NCBI GenBank assembly: GCA_028023455.1
Contig: JAQFVV010013066.1
Location: forward strand, 126,001 to 190,000
Direction: 5' to 3'
Length of the DNA stretch: 64,000 nt
Source of the DNA: Epiperipatus broadwayi
Taxonomy: Eukaryota > Onychophora > Udeonychophora > Euonychophora > Peripatidae
In this document: positions 26,017 through 38,899 of the stretch, piece by piece
Layout: each line of letters begins with the position of its first letter
How positions within the stretch are numbered: the stretch's first letter is position 1
Translations under genes and position numbers: made by a program
Notes under the pieces: model-generated
Told to the model about the DNA's origin: nothing
Database searches by the model: none
Seen by the model: only the letters and a program-made list of their open reading frames with translations

Positions 26017-26343
26017 ATGTCTACCCCTGCCCTGCAGATTTCTTTACAATATTAATAATGACTTGTAAAAGATTCCTAATTAATAACGATCATCAATTCA
26101 ACTGTCTTTTTGAACCGTTAAATAATTACTAAATTCACATTATAATTACAACAATTCCTGTTTTAAGTAATTGCAAATGAATTATGCTTGCATATCAATT
26201 AAATTATGAAAATCAATTTAAACTTTTATTCTGTTTTAAAATTAGCACTCTCTAAATAACGTTTATAACACAATTAATGCATTTTATGAGGAAAATTTTG
26301 ATATATACTGTTAATGGAACTTTGGTCAAAACCAAAGGCAGCA

Positions 26344-29300
26344 ATATATATTATTATAAGTGTGCAGATATTTTCTCTGTTATCAAAACTTTGAATATGT
26401 TTACCACTTAATCAAATCTAATACCATAAGAAAGAGTGATATCCATTAAAAAAAAATTATGTTAAAAACCTTTTTATATCTCCAATCACTTGCACATATA
26501 GTGTTCATAATATACACTTGTGTAAATGCATAGATATCAGAAGAGTAAATTTTATTTTGTAATGCAACTGTTAAAAAGAAAGAATATTTAAGAAATGGAT
26601 GTCATAAAACATTTACTTAATATCTCTCTGCTCACCTTCATAAATAATAAAATACACAAATAATATATCATAAACAAAATATAGTTCAAATAAAAATTGT
26701 TCAATCAATATCTATGTTGGCATCTTAAAAATGAATGTATGTTTCTGAGTTTAGTAACATGTTATATTTTCCATTTTCATTAATTTATTTAAAATAATTA
26801 ACTAACATATTTATTACAACATGCATTAGAGACATTAAGAATTGTCCGTGTTAACAGATATTCAATCATTTATCTCATTACTTATTTATTATCATTATTT
26901 AATGTTTCTTTAATATAGTAATTATATTTATATAAATAAATTCATTGTCTTTATTACTGGTTCTCATCCAATAATCAAGTTATATATGATAATTTGCAGT
27001 TCACAAACTATAAATGCCTATCATTAGAATCAAGTTTTCCATAATTCATAATGACTATCAATTCTGCTATTACACCAATAAGGATTCAATTTAAAATCTA
27101 TTTCAAATTTGTTGGTCTTGATAAGCATATTATCAACAAGTAGAACTCACATGGTATATACTAGATTAATATCATGGTTATTGAGCACCTTGAATTTAAA
27201 AATGTGTGTAAGTCTGTATAATGAGATGAATAATATTTGTCTTCTCACATGTTATTTTATAGATGTTATCTACATAATATATTCACTTCCCTATGTTAGT
27301 ATAGATTCATAAAATGGTATTAATAAAATGTAACCCCATTTACAGATTACTAACATAAAAATGAAATCCCCAAATTGCGGTATCAAAATAATATACCAAT
27401 ATATAAAAATGATTACTTTACACAGAAACTTAATACATTATAAGCTCAGGAAACTGTTACTAATTTAGAGTGTACCATCCATCATTTTGATTTCCAAAAG
27501 AAACCCAAATCAACCACTAACATAACCATGTGTTAAATGAAGTCAGATATCACTGGCAAAGATTGATAGATCACATTTATTTTGACCATTAATTAAAAAA
27601 TCACATATTACAATAAAAATTAAAAAATAACACAAATTTTAGAACTGTCCTCAATTAAAAAAATCAAATACTAGTAGAATTATAAATATCAAAAAAATTA
27701 TTAGAAAATTTCTCAATTTAAAATAAAATGCAAAAATTACAAAACCAAAAGATCAAATTCTGCCCAAATTAAATGAACAAAATTTTTTTTATAGAATTAT
27801 GTTTCATCAAAAAGATGAAGTACTCCTAAAAAATCAAAATAACAAATACATTAATTTTTACAAAATAAACAGGTTGGAAAGAAAGCAAAAACTATGTGAG
27901 CAAAAGATCAAATTACTCCCACAATCTAATATGAAATGGATCATTATGAAGTCACAAATAACTTCCAAAAATGAATAACATATATTAACAAGTTATTTTT
28001 ACGATAATCTAATATAAAGTAATCTAATATTATAATTAATGAAAAAAACAATCTTTTTAGCTTTTAAGTTATTGGGTGTAAACTAACATATTTTACTTTT
28101 ATAAATATATATATATATATTATAACAGGACAGCCTATTTGATAGCCTTAGTTGAGGCACCAAATATAACGGAACGGCATTTAATCATCCCAGTTGATGT
28201 ATTAAATGTAATATAATCAATTATATTTAATGTTTAAAAATCATTAACTTAATGCTTCACAGTTAGGTTCGCCAAATATAACAGAATGGATTATATTTAA
28301 AATCTAAGTTGGTCTTGTTAAACATAAAGAGATGATTAAATTCCTTAGAAAGAGGATACGCATTTCATTACAATCGGACTTTGGGTCTTCAAGTAGAATG
28401 CTAGAAATGAATCAATGAAATACTAAGTCCATGATTATATATATATATCTTTATTATGCTAGCTCAATAATCTTTAAATAAGTTTAAATACAATTTAGAC
28501 CAGGTCATCCATCTTTCATCCCTCTTTCAGTCACCATTATGCCACGATATTCAAACTCACGGAGAATTTGCAATTAGCTCTTTTCAGGAATAATTTCAAA
28601 ACAAGTTATTTCATATGCCTTTATATAAGCATTAATTATAACTATTATTCATATGATATTTATAATACTAGCATATATATAATATAATTCAATAATGATT
28701 AGACAAAGAGCTCACGTTAACAAATCAATATTTAATAAACAATAAAAAATATAATAGAATAGATAATAAAATATTAATAAATAAATACGGATGAATTTTA
28801 TCATTTTAAAAGAATATTAATAAATGATATTTTTTATTTAATACCCTATGATAAAACTCAATACTATAATAAACTTTCAAAAATTAAAAAAAATAGCTTA
28901 AATTAACAGATTTATAAAAACAATATCTGGGTTCAAAAATTAATAATTTATGTAACTTATTAATTTATTTACCGTTCTTATTTATATGCTTCACAATTAC
29001 CCATATATAAGTATTATTTACCATTGTATAACTTATATATTATATGTATTTTTAATAAATAAAAATACATTAAACGTTTACAATATTACGTAGTAAACAC
29101 AATATAATCCTGTTTAAGATATCTGTCAAATAATAACTATTTTTATATCCCTCATCTAATTTGATGAATTATGTTAAGCTTTCAATTAATTATATTTAAT
29201 AATAAATATAATTTTCCTATTAAGATATAATGATGCGATGCCAAATTTGAAATAAAGATAATAATAAACATATTAAAATAATATAAGCATTATTATAATA

Positions 29301-29676
29301 TATATAAATAAATAATAAAGAAAACTTATTTATAATAGAGTTGAGAGCAGATATTGAAGTCTATAGTTCATCATCCTAATGAAGATCTTTTATGAAGTAT
29401 ATTATTAATCCATTGGTATAATGATGATTTTATTTATCCTTAAACGATAAACTGTTAATAATATCCAATGATTTGATTAATGTGAAATAAAATAAATATT
29501 CTTCGAATGTAGATGTTCTTAATCTTCATTTTTCTATTATCATTAGACATTCTATATATTCAATATTTCAAAATATTTTAAATAGCATGCAAGGTTGGTT
29601 TCGAAACCTTTACGATATAAAGTTGTTTTACTCAAAACACATTGTTTTATCCTATATATATAATTATTTTAAATTT
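26344..29676. other. AT-rich spacer, no gene recognised
   Basis: No coding or RNA signal was recognised. At 28150-28290 two copies of a GCCAAATATAAC-type segment occur about 110 bp apart, with a weaker related piece between them. Short AT dinucleotide runs occur near 28105 and 28440. Confidence 0.45.
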
Positions 29677-29680
29677 ATAT

Positions 29681-31736
29681 TATAATGATCCAAACGAAGT
29701 GGGAGATCGCATCGCACCGCACCGCACTACCAAGGGCGCCATCTAGGCATTTGAGCCTAGAAAAATTTATAAAGTAGGCAGATATGCGCTGTTAGGATTC
29801 CACTTTATTTACATATTTCGATCGTTAGCCCATTGTCACTAGCTCAGTGGAGACGCAGAGATAATAAAATATATAACCTTAGATATAAATATAAAAAAAT
29901 AATAAAAGCCACTGCCAGAAATTAACACAGAAAAATATTTATTTACGCACATATAAAATCATTCTAAACTCGAGGAATAAGTTTAACACTTAGATTTTTA
30001 TCTTAATTTTTAATTTTACATTTAAAATAGCTTGCTATAATGTTTAATATTTTATTTAGAGGGTCGGGTATGAATAGGCTACATAGATCTGTATTTGAAA
30101 AGACAATATTCTTCCCTTATTTAACCCTAGGCTAAAAGTTCAAAGTCAAACTGACGCCAATCATCCGATACATTTATGTATTCAATGTAGCATGAAAATA
30201 CAACGGCACTAAATTGACTATACTGTCAGGAATGCACATCTGAACAGTATAATGAGAAGACATTGTTGCTCTCCACCACCAAGAATGCTACTTCTGATGG
30301 CGAGTAGAACAATAAACATAAAACTCCATAGGAATAGATTGCATCTTGCGTCTTACTATCCAATTCCATAGGCAACAGAGGGTGTGCGGCGTATATATGT
30401 AATCCTGCACGTGGCGGATCTCCTGCTACATTTACTACCTACACAAATATATCGAAACCATTGAGCCAATTCAACCACGAAACAAATAACCTAAGATTAC
30501 CCTCCCTTAATATAACCTTACAAAACTATATAGCCGTTCACGCCCGACTTAAATTTATCATTTAGATATGTTCGCACAGATAACTTTTATACAATTTATT
30601 TTAAAATGTTAAGTATAGATCGGCTGCACAGATTCCATGGTCAAAAACATCCAAATTAAACACAATCAATCAAAATACAAAATCATCGATAACGTCAATT
30701 GCAAAAAGGGAATACACAAAACCCGTGGCACTCACCATAAGGTGCCTGCATTAACATCATTGACCTATACATTCTAATCGACTGTGAAAATCCCAACATC
30801 ATCAACCGCTAACGAATCTATGCAATGTCTATACCCAACTTTAAACTTTATGCATTTAAAATTTAAACAATAAATAATTTATACAATTAAAATGAATGGA
30901 AATGATTTTTTATCAATAACAAACATATAAAATTAAACATCAATTGATTTTAAAATTAAAGATCAGATAGAAATTCCATTTTAACATTTAAATTGCTTGC
31001 ACAAAAGTTCTTAATTATTTAAAATTTTTTAAGTTCATTGTTAATAGCTTACGGAAGAAGAGTCAAGGTTCTTGTTTTTCCACGGAGTCCTTGTTTGAAA
31101 CCCGGTCAGATGTTCCGGAGGTAGATTAGCTGGTTCATTTCGGTATCACAATCAGTTCATTTTTTAAAATAGAGAGAGTGTGTGATATGTGCATCTCTAT
31201 CACCACTCTCAAAAAACCAACAGCTGGAACTGCCCAATACTCAATATTTCTCCTTTTTATATTATCCACACGGATTCAAACAACAAAACATCACCAATCC
31301 ATCACTTTCATTAGGGTCCGAGCCAAGGCTTGGTGCTTCCATTGGTCAAGCTAATTTCTCTTATCTAATTTCCATCTGACCCTTTAATAACATAAGAGCC
31401 TTGAGGGCTAGCTTGTTTTTCAAATAATAAACAATCATTTCCATTTATAGATTACAGGAATTAATTAATACCTGTTTTTATTTTAACTTATATTAAATAT
31501 TTTAATATTTAACTCTTGTATTTTTTTATCAAAAAAAAAATACATTCAAATACCTTTTTTTATTTATATAAAAAAAAATATTTTTAAAGTTTAGTATCTG
31601 TGCGAATATATATATTTAACAACATTTTAATTTTAGCGTTTACTTTTTTTTATAGATTTTTAATACATTTATTTTTATTTGCGAACTTTGTTTTTATTTT
31701 AAATAAATGTAACGACATATTTATAATATCGTTACA
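29681..31736 (-). mobile_element. 2.06-kb solo-LTR-like element, copy 2
   Basis: Second copy of the element at 15525-17601, sharing its ends (TATAATGAT and ATCGTTACA) and its internal order. It is flanked by ATAT on both sides (29677-29680 and 31737-31740); this AT-only duplication is weak evidence by itself. It has accumulated different small indels from copy 1. The TATA box is at 31252-31263 and CCAAT at 31341-31345 (minus). No long conserved open frame is present. Confidence 0.6.
31252..31345 (-). promoter_or_regulatory. Conserved CCAAT/TATA promoter, copy 2
   Basis: AATATAAAAAGG (31252-31263) and CCAAT (31341-31345) on the minus strand, at the same relative positions as in copy 1. Confidence 0.5.
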
Positions 31737-32323
31737 ATATATATCCGAAGAATCACGGAAGTATTAAAACAACGTAGTTTCCAAAAAACTTAAACAGACG
31801 TTCTTTTCTTTTATATTGCTATTCCTTTAAGATTGAGTAGAAAATTAAATATATTTTCCTTGCAGACTTTTAATCCACAAATTATTTTAATTTGGAAAAG
31901 TTAATATTTAAATTCCAATTGTAAAATAGTAGTATTGATAAAAGAAAAATGCTATTTTTAAAGAGAAATGATTTTCTTTTTCTTTCGCTTTTTTATAACC
32001 AGAGAATGAACGAATCTGCTCGTGTGTTATAACAAGTTCATGCTTAACTCAACTATCAATTGTTCCACTGACAGTAAGATTTAATAATAAAATAAAAAAT
32101 ATATATAAGTATTTATTCTTAACTTCAAATCTGGCATTTTACTCAAAAGCTTAAGGTATGTATTATTTAAAACTTAAATGTATATATAAATAGTACATAT
32201 ATGTTACATAATAAAATAGTCAAATAAAAATTTATATTTATAAATAATTTCACAAGAGATAAAACACGTTAGACCAATAATAATAACTGTAAGTTACTAT
32301 TATAATATATATATATATATGTA

Positions 32324-32870
32324 AAAGTGTAATACCCATTATAAAAAATATTATATATAAAACATAAATAATTAATGGTAAAAGCAGTATTATATTTTAA
32401 ATTCTTTAAAAGTGCTTTCAATTATATAGTAATCCTTGTCAGCTTTAACTGAATTCAAATTTTTTAAAACTTAATGTTACGTAAATTTCCATAAGTTGTG
32501 TATGACAATATTTGCAACTTGCCTATTAATAACATCATCCTTATATTTATCTATTAAAATTTCCTTTTTTATTTTTCTTTTTTTTATGATTCCTTTCTTC
32601 CATTAATATTTTTATTTCATTACTATTAAATGTAAACCTATAATTACAAGTTTTTTATGGTCAAAGAATACTGAAGATGTATTAAATTGAGTATTTACAT
32701 TATTTTTAATCTGATTATATAATAATAGATGCTTTTATCTTTTTCCCATTGAATATTTTGATTCACTGATATATAATTTTTGACATCAACCTGAAACCTG
32801 GTAAATTATATTACTTCTTTGCAATTTAGGAATTATACTCGTAGATTTATTAATCAATCAATTAACATTT
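32324..32870 (-). pseudogene. PLE endonuclease end (left repeat of a pLTR pair)
   Basis: Minus-strand translation gives SNIIYQ, then CQKLYISESKYS and YNQIKNNVNTQFN, then a FDHKK/RFTFNSNE-like stretch. This matches a Penelope GIY-YIG domain (YQxxC..C..LYIGES..), with S for the usual G. The same segment recurs as a direct copy at 36194-36740. Together they bracket the element like the pseudo-LTRs of Penelope-type retrotransposons. Stops and shifts make it non-functional. It belongs to the RT relic just to its right. Confidence 0.65.
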
Positions 32871-32939
32871 GGAGGAACACAAAATAAAATATTATACTTT
32901 TTTTTTAAATATGTTTTTAATTTATATTGCATGTTATTT

Positions 32940-34131
32940 ATAAATGGAATAGACATCCATTTTTTATTATCTAAGGCAACATTGCAAACTCTCCTCATTA
33001 TTAAAAGAATTTACTGTATGCAAAATTTGGTTTTTATCATAACCAACTTTTAAAAGTTCATAAGTAAAGAGTTCAATATGTAAAATTTTATCACACTTAT
33101 ATTTACATAATTTATCATTCCAATGCGAAAACAATTTCAGACTTGCCATTTTATGTATCATTAGAACATGTAATTTAAAATGAATATATCCATTTTTTCC
33201 AATAGACTTAAAAATTAATTTATAATTTCAATCAGTAGCATCTCTAAATATTTGTAAATCCAAAAATTTTATGTTTCCATTTTGTTCATTCTTAATAGTC
33301 CATTTTAAATTGTTTAAATTATTTAGATTATATAAAAGAACATTGATAATGTCTTGAGGACCACAAACAAAAACATCAGCAGCATATCTACTATAAATGT
33401 TAATATTTTCAAAATTATAACAATTAAATATAATATTTTTATATTTTGACAATATAAAATTACATATTTGTGCAACCATAGGTAATCCCATTGCCATCCT
33501 CTACCCACTTTATAAAACTTATCATTATATGTTGCAATAATATTATCACTTATAAATTTTAGTGATTTAATAATAAAATTTATCAAATGTTTATTTACAG
33601 ACATATTAATTAGTTCAATTTCAATTAAATTTATAGATTTAAAAAGACCAATTGATCCATATAATTCCATTACATCCAATGAAGCTAACAAATCATTATC
33701 ATTTATTTTTATACTTTTAATTCTATCAACAAATTCATAAGAAGATGCAATTGTATATCTTCCAAAACCCAGCATATCTTGTAACAATTTACCAATATAT
33801 CTAGCTGTTCTATACATATATGATCCACCAAAATTAATCACCAATCTAAGAAGATTTCCTTCTTTTTGAAGTTTAATATTAGCAAATATTCTTGGGCATA
33901 CAGACATAGATGGATATATATCATAGTATGTACAACTATTTATAAGATGACTTTTAGCCTTCTTTAAAATACTATTTATAAGTTTCACATGTTGTTTCTC
34001 CATGTCATAACTATTAATAATATCAAATCCCAATTTACTCATTTATGTTTCAATTTTATCATTATATGCATCTTTTTTAATAAAATACATTTGTAAACCT
34101 TTATCTTCTTTCAAACATATATATTGCTCAG
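32940..34131 (-). pseudogene. Penelope-like reverse transcriptase relic
   Basis: A 239-codon frame (33323-34042) carries CPRIFANIKLQKEGNLLR, YIGKLLQDML, SSYEFVDRIKSIKIN and LLASLDVMELYGSI, the motif A region where families have SFDVxSLYxxIP. A frameshift near 33500 moves reading to 33228-33497, with MAMGLPMVAQICNFILSKY (motif B) and YSRYAADVFVCGPQD. The catalytic box is YAAD instead of YADD, a likely GAT to GCT change. FLDLQIFRDATD and a GYIHFK stretch follow. Upstream, LKEDKGL matches the PLE ADKG motif. The element is inactive from the lost aspartate, a stop before 34042 and the frameshift. Confidence 0.8.
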
Positions 34132-35494
34132 TTCTAAGATGTTAAACCAGTAAGCATCACATGATCACCATCTTTTATACTAGCACATAATTGTTTATAA
34201 ACAAGGCAAATCTCTCCAGACAGTAGTGACACCCTGTGCCAACCAGAGTAATCAATGAATGCCAGAAGGCCTGTGCATAATATCCCTAATTCCAACTCAT
34301 CTAATATTTTCAGACTAGTTTCTGGCTTGTGGCCTTCATAAGTTAGGAGCTTTGGATATGAGAGCACTGCACCTAGATCTTATGATCTAATGCAACCCTC
34401 CAGCAACCACTTTTTATCTCTAATTAACTACTAAACTATGAGAATGAAATTGAAAACATTTTTCAATCTAAGATCAATCGCTTATATAGGCATATGGGTC
34501 TGAACTCAGTTCAGCACTTATACATTTTGGAGTCTTTGGCTGGCATCCATTGATTACTCAAGTTGGCAGAGGGTGGAAATACTGCATGGAGAGTTTGCCT
34601 TGTTTATAAACAATTATGTGCTAGTATAAGAGATGGTAATAATCTGATGCATAATGGTTTAACGCCAATTCTGCCAAATAAAATAGTGGTGGCTATGGTT
34701 GTTAAGTAGCCAAAGACACCAAAATGTATGGGTGCTGAGTTCAGACCCATATGTCTATATAAGCTATTGAGCTTAAATTGAAAAATTATTGTTTTCATTC
34801 TCATAGTTTTGAAGTTAAGTAGAGATAAAAGGTGGTTGCTGGAGGGTTGCATTAGATCATAAGATCTAGGTGAAGTGCTCTCAGATCCAAAGCTCCTCAC
34901 TGACAAAGTTCACAAGCCAGAAACTAGTCTGGGGATAATGGATGAGTAGGCATTAGATAGGGATTTTATGCACAAGCCTTCTGGCATTCATTGATTGCTC
35001 TGGTTGGCACAGGTGGCACTACTGTATGGAGAGTTTTGCCTTCTTTATAAATAATTATGTGCTAGTATAAGAGATGGTGATCATGTGATGCGTAATGGTT
35101 TTGCCAAATAGGATAGTAATGGCTATGGTTGTTAAGGAGCCAAAGACACAAAAATGTATGGGTGTTGAACTGAGTTCAGGCCCATATGACTATAAGCTAT
35201 TGAGCTTAGATTGAAAATATTGTTTTCAATTTTATCCTCACAGTTTTGTAGGTAAGTAGAGATAAAAGGTGTTTGCTGGAGAGTTGCATTAGATTCTAAG
35301 ATCTAGGTCCAGTGCTCTTGGATCCATAGCTCCTCACTGACAAAGGCCACTAGTTAGAAACTAGTCTAGGGATATTGGATGCGTATGCATTAGATAGTGA
35401 TTTTATGCACAAGCCTTCTGGCATCCATTGATTACTCTGGTTGGCACAGGGTGGCACTACTGTATGGAGAGTTTTACTTTGTTTCTAAGATGTT
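34132..35494. mobile_element. Multimeric repeat insertion with 12-bp target duplication
   Basis: The insert (34144-35482) splits the PLE reading frame and is bordered by TTCTAAGATGTT on both sides (34132-34143 and 35483-35494). It is built from one family of about 436-440 bp units: an inverted unit (34144-34541), a direct unit (34542-34981), a second direct unit (34982-35417) and a partial third (35418-35482). Landmarks such as GAGATAAAAGGTG recur 436 bp apart. No convincing protein is coded; open frames in it are shared repeat by-products. Removing the insert and one duplication puts the PLE frames on both sides in phase. Confidence 0.85.
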
Positions 35495-36101
35495 TAAATT
35501 CAGAAATAGCATAATTCCATGGCTGATCATATCTATTAGTTTTTATTTTATATTTAGAAATATCCTTAATTATATTACTACAATCTTGTAAATTCATATT
35601 ATCATCAAAAATGTTCTGCACTGATGAAATCAATTCCATATTATAATCTTCCCATACACTTCCTATATACTTTGAACCATATTGTAAAACATATTTTTAT
35701 ATAAAACTATTTTTTTCATCTGTTAAATTCATGTAACTATCATCACCATAACTATTTGAATAATAACAATTATATAAAAAGTCAATTTTCTCATCAAATT
35801 TCTTAATACAATTTTATTGGTTCTTTGTAAATCCAACTTGACAATGTATATAAAATGCATTCCATTGATCCCACTCATTCATATCTATTAAATGTTCAAT
35901 AGCCGTTAAATATTTTTTAATGTCATAAATTTCTTTTTTACATTGCCTTATTATATTGACCAAGATAATTGATTTAATTTTAAATACATTATTTGAGGAA
36001 AGTCTGAGACATGCATTCAAACGAATATTACAGCATTTAGGAGAAATACAAAACATTTTACACTTTTTAAAAAAGTATAGTCCGCAACTTTCACAAATCA
36101 A
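35495..36101 (-). pseudogene. N-terminal part of the interrupted PLE ORF
   Basis: One minus-strand frame runs from about 36101 to the insertion with only two TAA stops (about 35817 and 35697). It starts with a cysteine-bearing segment (CESCGLYFFKKCKMFC, then CC) and continues through charged helical sequence to EFKHLR at the insertion point. The frame resumes on the other side at 34131 with TEQYICLKEDKG, so this is the amino-terminal region of the same ORF as the RT. I do not recognise the Cys-rich segment as a named domain. A zinc-binding role is possible but unproven. Confidence 0.65.
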
Positions 36102-36193
36102 CTATGATTTTTTTCAGCCATTCTTTAATTAACCAAAATTTACTCAAGAATGAAAATTCCATAATGATAATAAATTCAATATATAATAAATCT

Positions 36194-36795
36194 AAAAGTA
36201 TAATACCCATTATAAAAAAATATATATATAAAACATAAATAATTAATGGTAAAAGCAATATTATATTTTAAATTCTTTAGAAGTGTCCTCAATTACATAG
36301 TAATCCTCATCACTTTTAACTGAATTTCAAATTTTTTAAAACTTAAATGTTACGTAAATTTCCAGAAGCTGTGTATGGCCATAATTGCAACTTGCCTATT
36401 AATAATATCATCTCTATATTTATCAATCAAAATTGCCTCTTTAATTTTCCTCCTTTTAAGATTCCTTTCTTCCATTAATATTTTTATTTCATTACTATTA
36501 AATGTAAACCTATAATTACAACTATTTTCATGGTTAAAGAATACCGAAGCTGTATTAAATTGACTATTTACATTATTTTTAATCCGATTATATAATAATT
36601 AATGCTCCTTCAATCTTTTTTCCACAGAACATCTTGATTCACCGATATATAATTTTTGACATCCACATAAAATCTGATAAATTATATTACTTCTTTGCTT
36701 AGAAATTATACTCTTGAAATTATTAATCAATTGATTAAAGAATTTAAAATATAATATTGCTTTTACCATTAATTATTTATGTTTTATATATATAT
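36194..36795 (-). mobile_element. Right pseudo-LTR of the PLE, with hairpin end
   Basis: Direct copy of 32324-32870 (endonuclease end plus 3' region). It continues into an inverted copy of its own edge: about 36224-36283 (TAAATAATTAATGGTAAAAG) reappears reversed at about 36735-36795. Terminal inverted tails and partial tandem copies are typical of Penelope-like insertions. This places the element's boundaries at about 32320 and 36795. Confidence 0.7.
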
Positions 36796-38850
36796 AATAT
36801 AGCAGTAATCATGTGCTTCTGAAAAAACAGAAGATTGGCAGTGAATAAAAAATCGCATGGGTTAAAATTAGAAATGTACATGAGCTAAAATAATCTAATA
36901 TTATAATTAATTAAAAGCAAAAGTGCAATATTTATAAATATATTAAATAGCCTCAAATATTACCACAAAATGCATGAAATGCATCTGAGAGAGCATTTAT
37001 CTTTATTGTATTTTTATTTATATGAATTTAAAAGAATACGTTATTGTAGTTATTTAATATGTTTATATAGATATTACGCATGGAAAAAAGAAATGTGAAT
37101 AACACTATATATATATATATATAAAGTGCATAGTGTCAAAGATGTCATTTGAGTTAATTTGACACTTGTAATTTAAATTATAATTTAAAATAGATAAAAA
37201 AATTTTCATATAATAAAAATATATATGGGAGACAGTGACATGGACCAACTGATGAGTGCTGGGGCATGAAATGAATTCTGAGGATCATTTTTCGTTATTG
37301 AATTTTGAATTTAAAAAAATAGGTGGTAATATTAAGGTTATTTAATATATTTGTAAATATATAAATTCTAAATTATTTAAGATCAAATGCATATGAGTTT
37401 CAAATTATAACATTAAAGTGGTTACTTTTCCATTTAATTAATTATTGAACTAAAAAGATAATTATGATCCAGATCTATTATTTAGTTTACAAAACTATCC
37501 CTAATTAAAATTAATCGATGTGAAATTTTTTGAGTTTTTTTCTTATGTATTATATTTTTATTTTAGCATTTAATAAACATTATGTTAATTGTTTAAATTT
37601 GCTTGCAATTTTTTATGATTATCTGTTTATCAGTTGTCTAATGACTATATAGCTGAAACTAATCAAAGCTATTATCATGAGCAATTATATCAAAATATGT
37701 CTGGATTATAAATTTTCCAATGTTGGAGACTAGTTAGTGGTACCTTTAAATGATTGAGTGAATGGTGTCCTGTATTGTATCATATATTGTCTAATGTAAG
37801 ATAGACCTGATGTTCATACTGAATTGAAAACTTACACTTTAATGTCTGGATTCCATATCTATTCAAAACCTGCCAGTAACTATGTATGTTTTTGCTGTTA
37901 TATTGTTATCAGATTCTGGAGAAATGTTTTAACAAATGGTTTGTTATATTAACTGATTTTTGTGCAAGCATATGAACTTGAAATAAAGAAAATAATATCA
38001 GTCACACACACATAAACATCACAAAAATGGAGAATAAATCAAGTGAAATAAATAAATTATATAAATAAATGCAGTTATTGAGATGATTAGGTTTATAAAA
38101 AGGCAGATTAAGAAAAATGTCATAGTAGTGTTACGGATAATGAAATGTTGCTTGCAAGCGATGATGTTAAGGTTATTTTTTGTGAAATATTTTTAAAGTT
38201 TCATATTTGTATTTTTTTTATTAAACTATTTTAATAGTTTGTCTTGAAGATTAAAAGTTCTATAATAGAAACCTATATGCTAACAAGAGGAATGACACCA
38301 TAAATGTGTAACAGAGTTGAATAAAAATTATGTATTAATAAAAGAAAAGAAAGATCCTCTACAATTACAATATCTTCTGAATTACCCAGATATTCATGCA
38401 AAAAATGAAACAACCAATTAAATTTATGAAGAAAGAATTAATGTCGTTGAAGTGAATAAAATTTTGCAAAAGTATATAATATTCTGGTAATTGATGGGAA
38501 ACATACTTTTGCAATAATAAAAGCTGCATGTAATGATAGACATGTAATTGATGTCTTAACAGAAACAAGTAAAAACAGAAAATTTGTTGACAAATGTATA
38601 CTGAATGTGTAAGTGATATTGATGTACCAAAAGACTAAGAAAATCCAGTATAAATATTGATATTTCAAAAAGATTTTACATAGGAAATTATAAATTACAA
38701 ACCTGGCATGCTTTTGTCAGTTCTCAATAAATTTTTACCAAAATAATTACAAATTATTTATAGCAAAATTTAGATTTTAACCAAAAAAAAAACAATATGG
38801 ATTGGCAAATAGTTTTAGCACAGTGAATGGTATCCAAATATGTTGAGAAA
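36796..38850. other. AT-rich region with one unrecognised coding-like scrap
   Basis: Mostly non-coding. At about 38465-38605 the plus strand keeps about 45 codons open, including VIDGKHTFAIIKAACNDRHV and LTETSKNRKF, with a protein-like composition. I do not recognise the family. It could belong to the LINE relic that follows or to another decayed element. Confidence 0.35.
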
Positions 38851-38899
38851 TTACAAAAAGCACTAATGAATAGAAGCTACTATTATACTTTGGATTTAT

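Larger units (their letters stand above)
23557..26343 (-). mobile_element. Second copy of the 2.15-kb LTR, apparently solo
   Basis: Similar along its length to 3098-5249, apart from a 671-bp nested insertion and small indels. On the minus strand it starts TGCTGCC, compared with TGTAGCC in the first copy. No gag or pol sequence borders it, which fits a solo LTR left by recombination. Open frames inside are short and not shared. Confidence 0.55.

Noticed and set aside
34134-35639. Open frames of 60-100 codons in the multimeric insertion, including one at 34604-34906
   Set aside because: Equivalent units break these frames, so there is no sign of selection for coding.
37225-37275. Possible hammerhead ribozyme (CTGATGAG, short stem, GAAA)
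   Set aside because: A 4-bp stem II and a 4-bp stem III can be drawn, but the flanks do not pair to make stem I in any circular permutation I tried.
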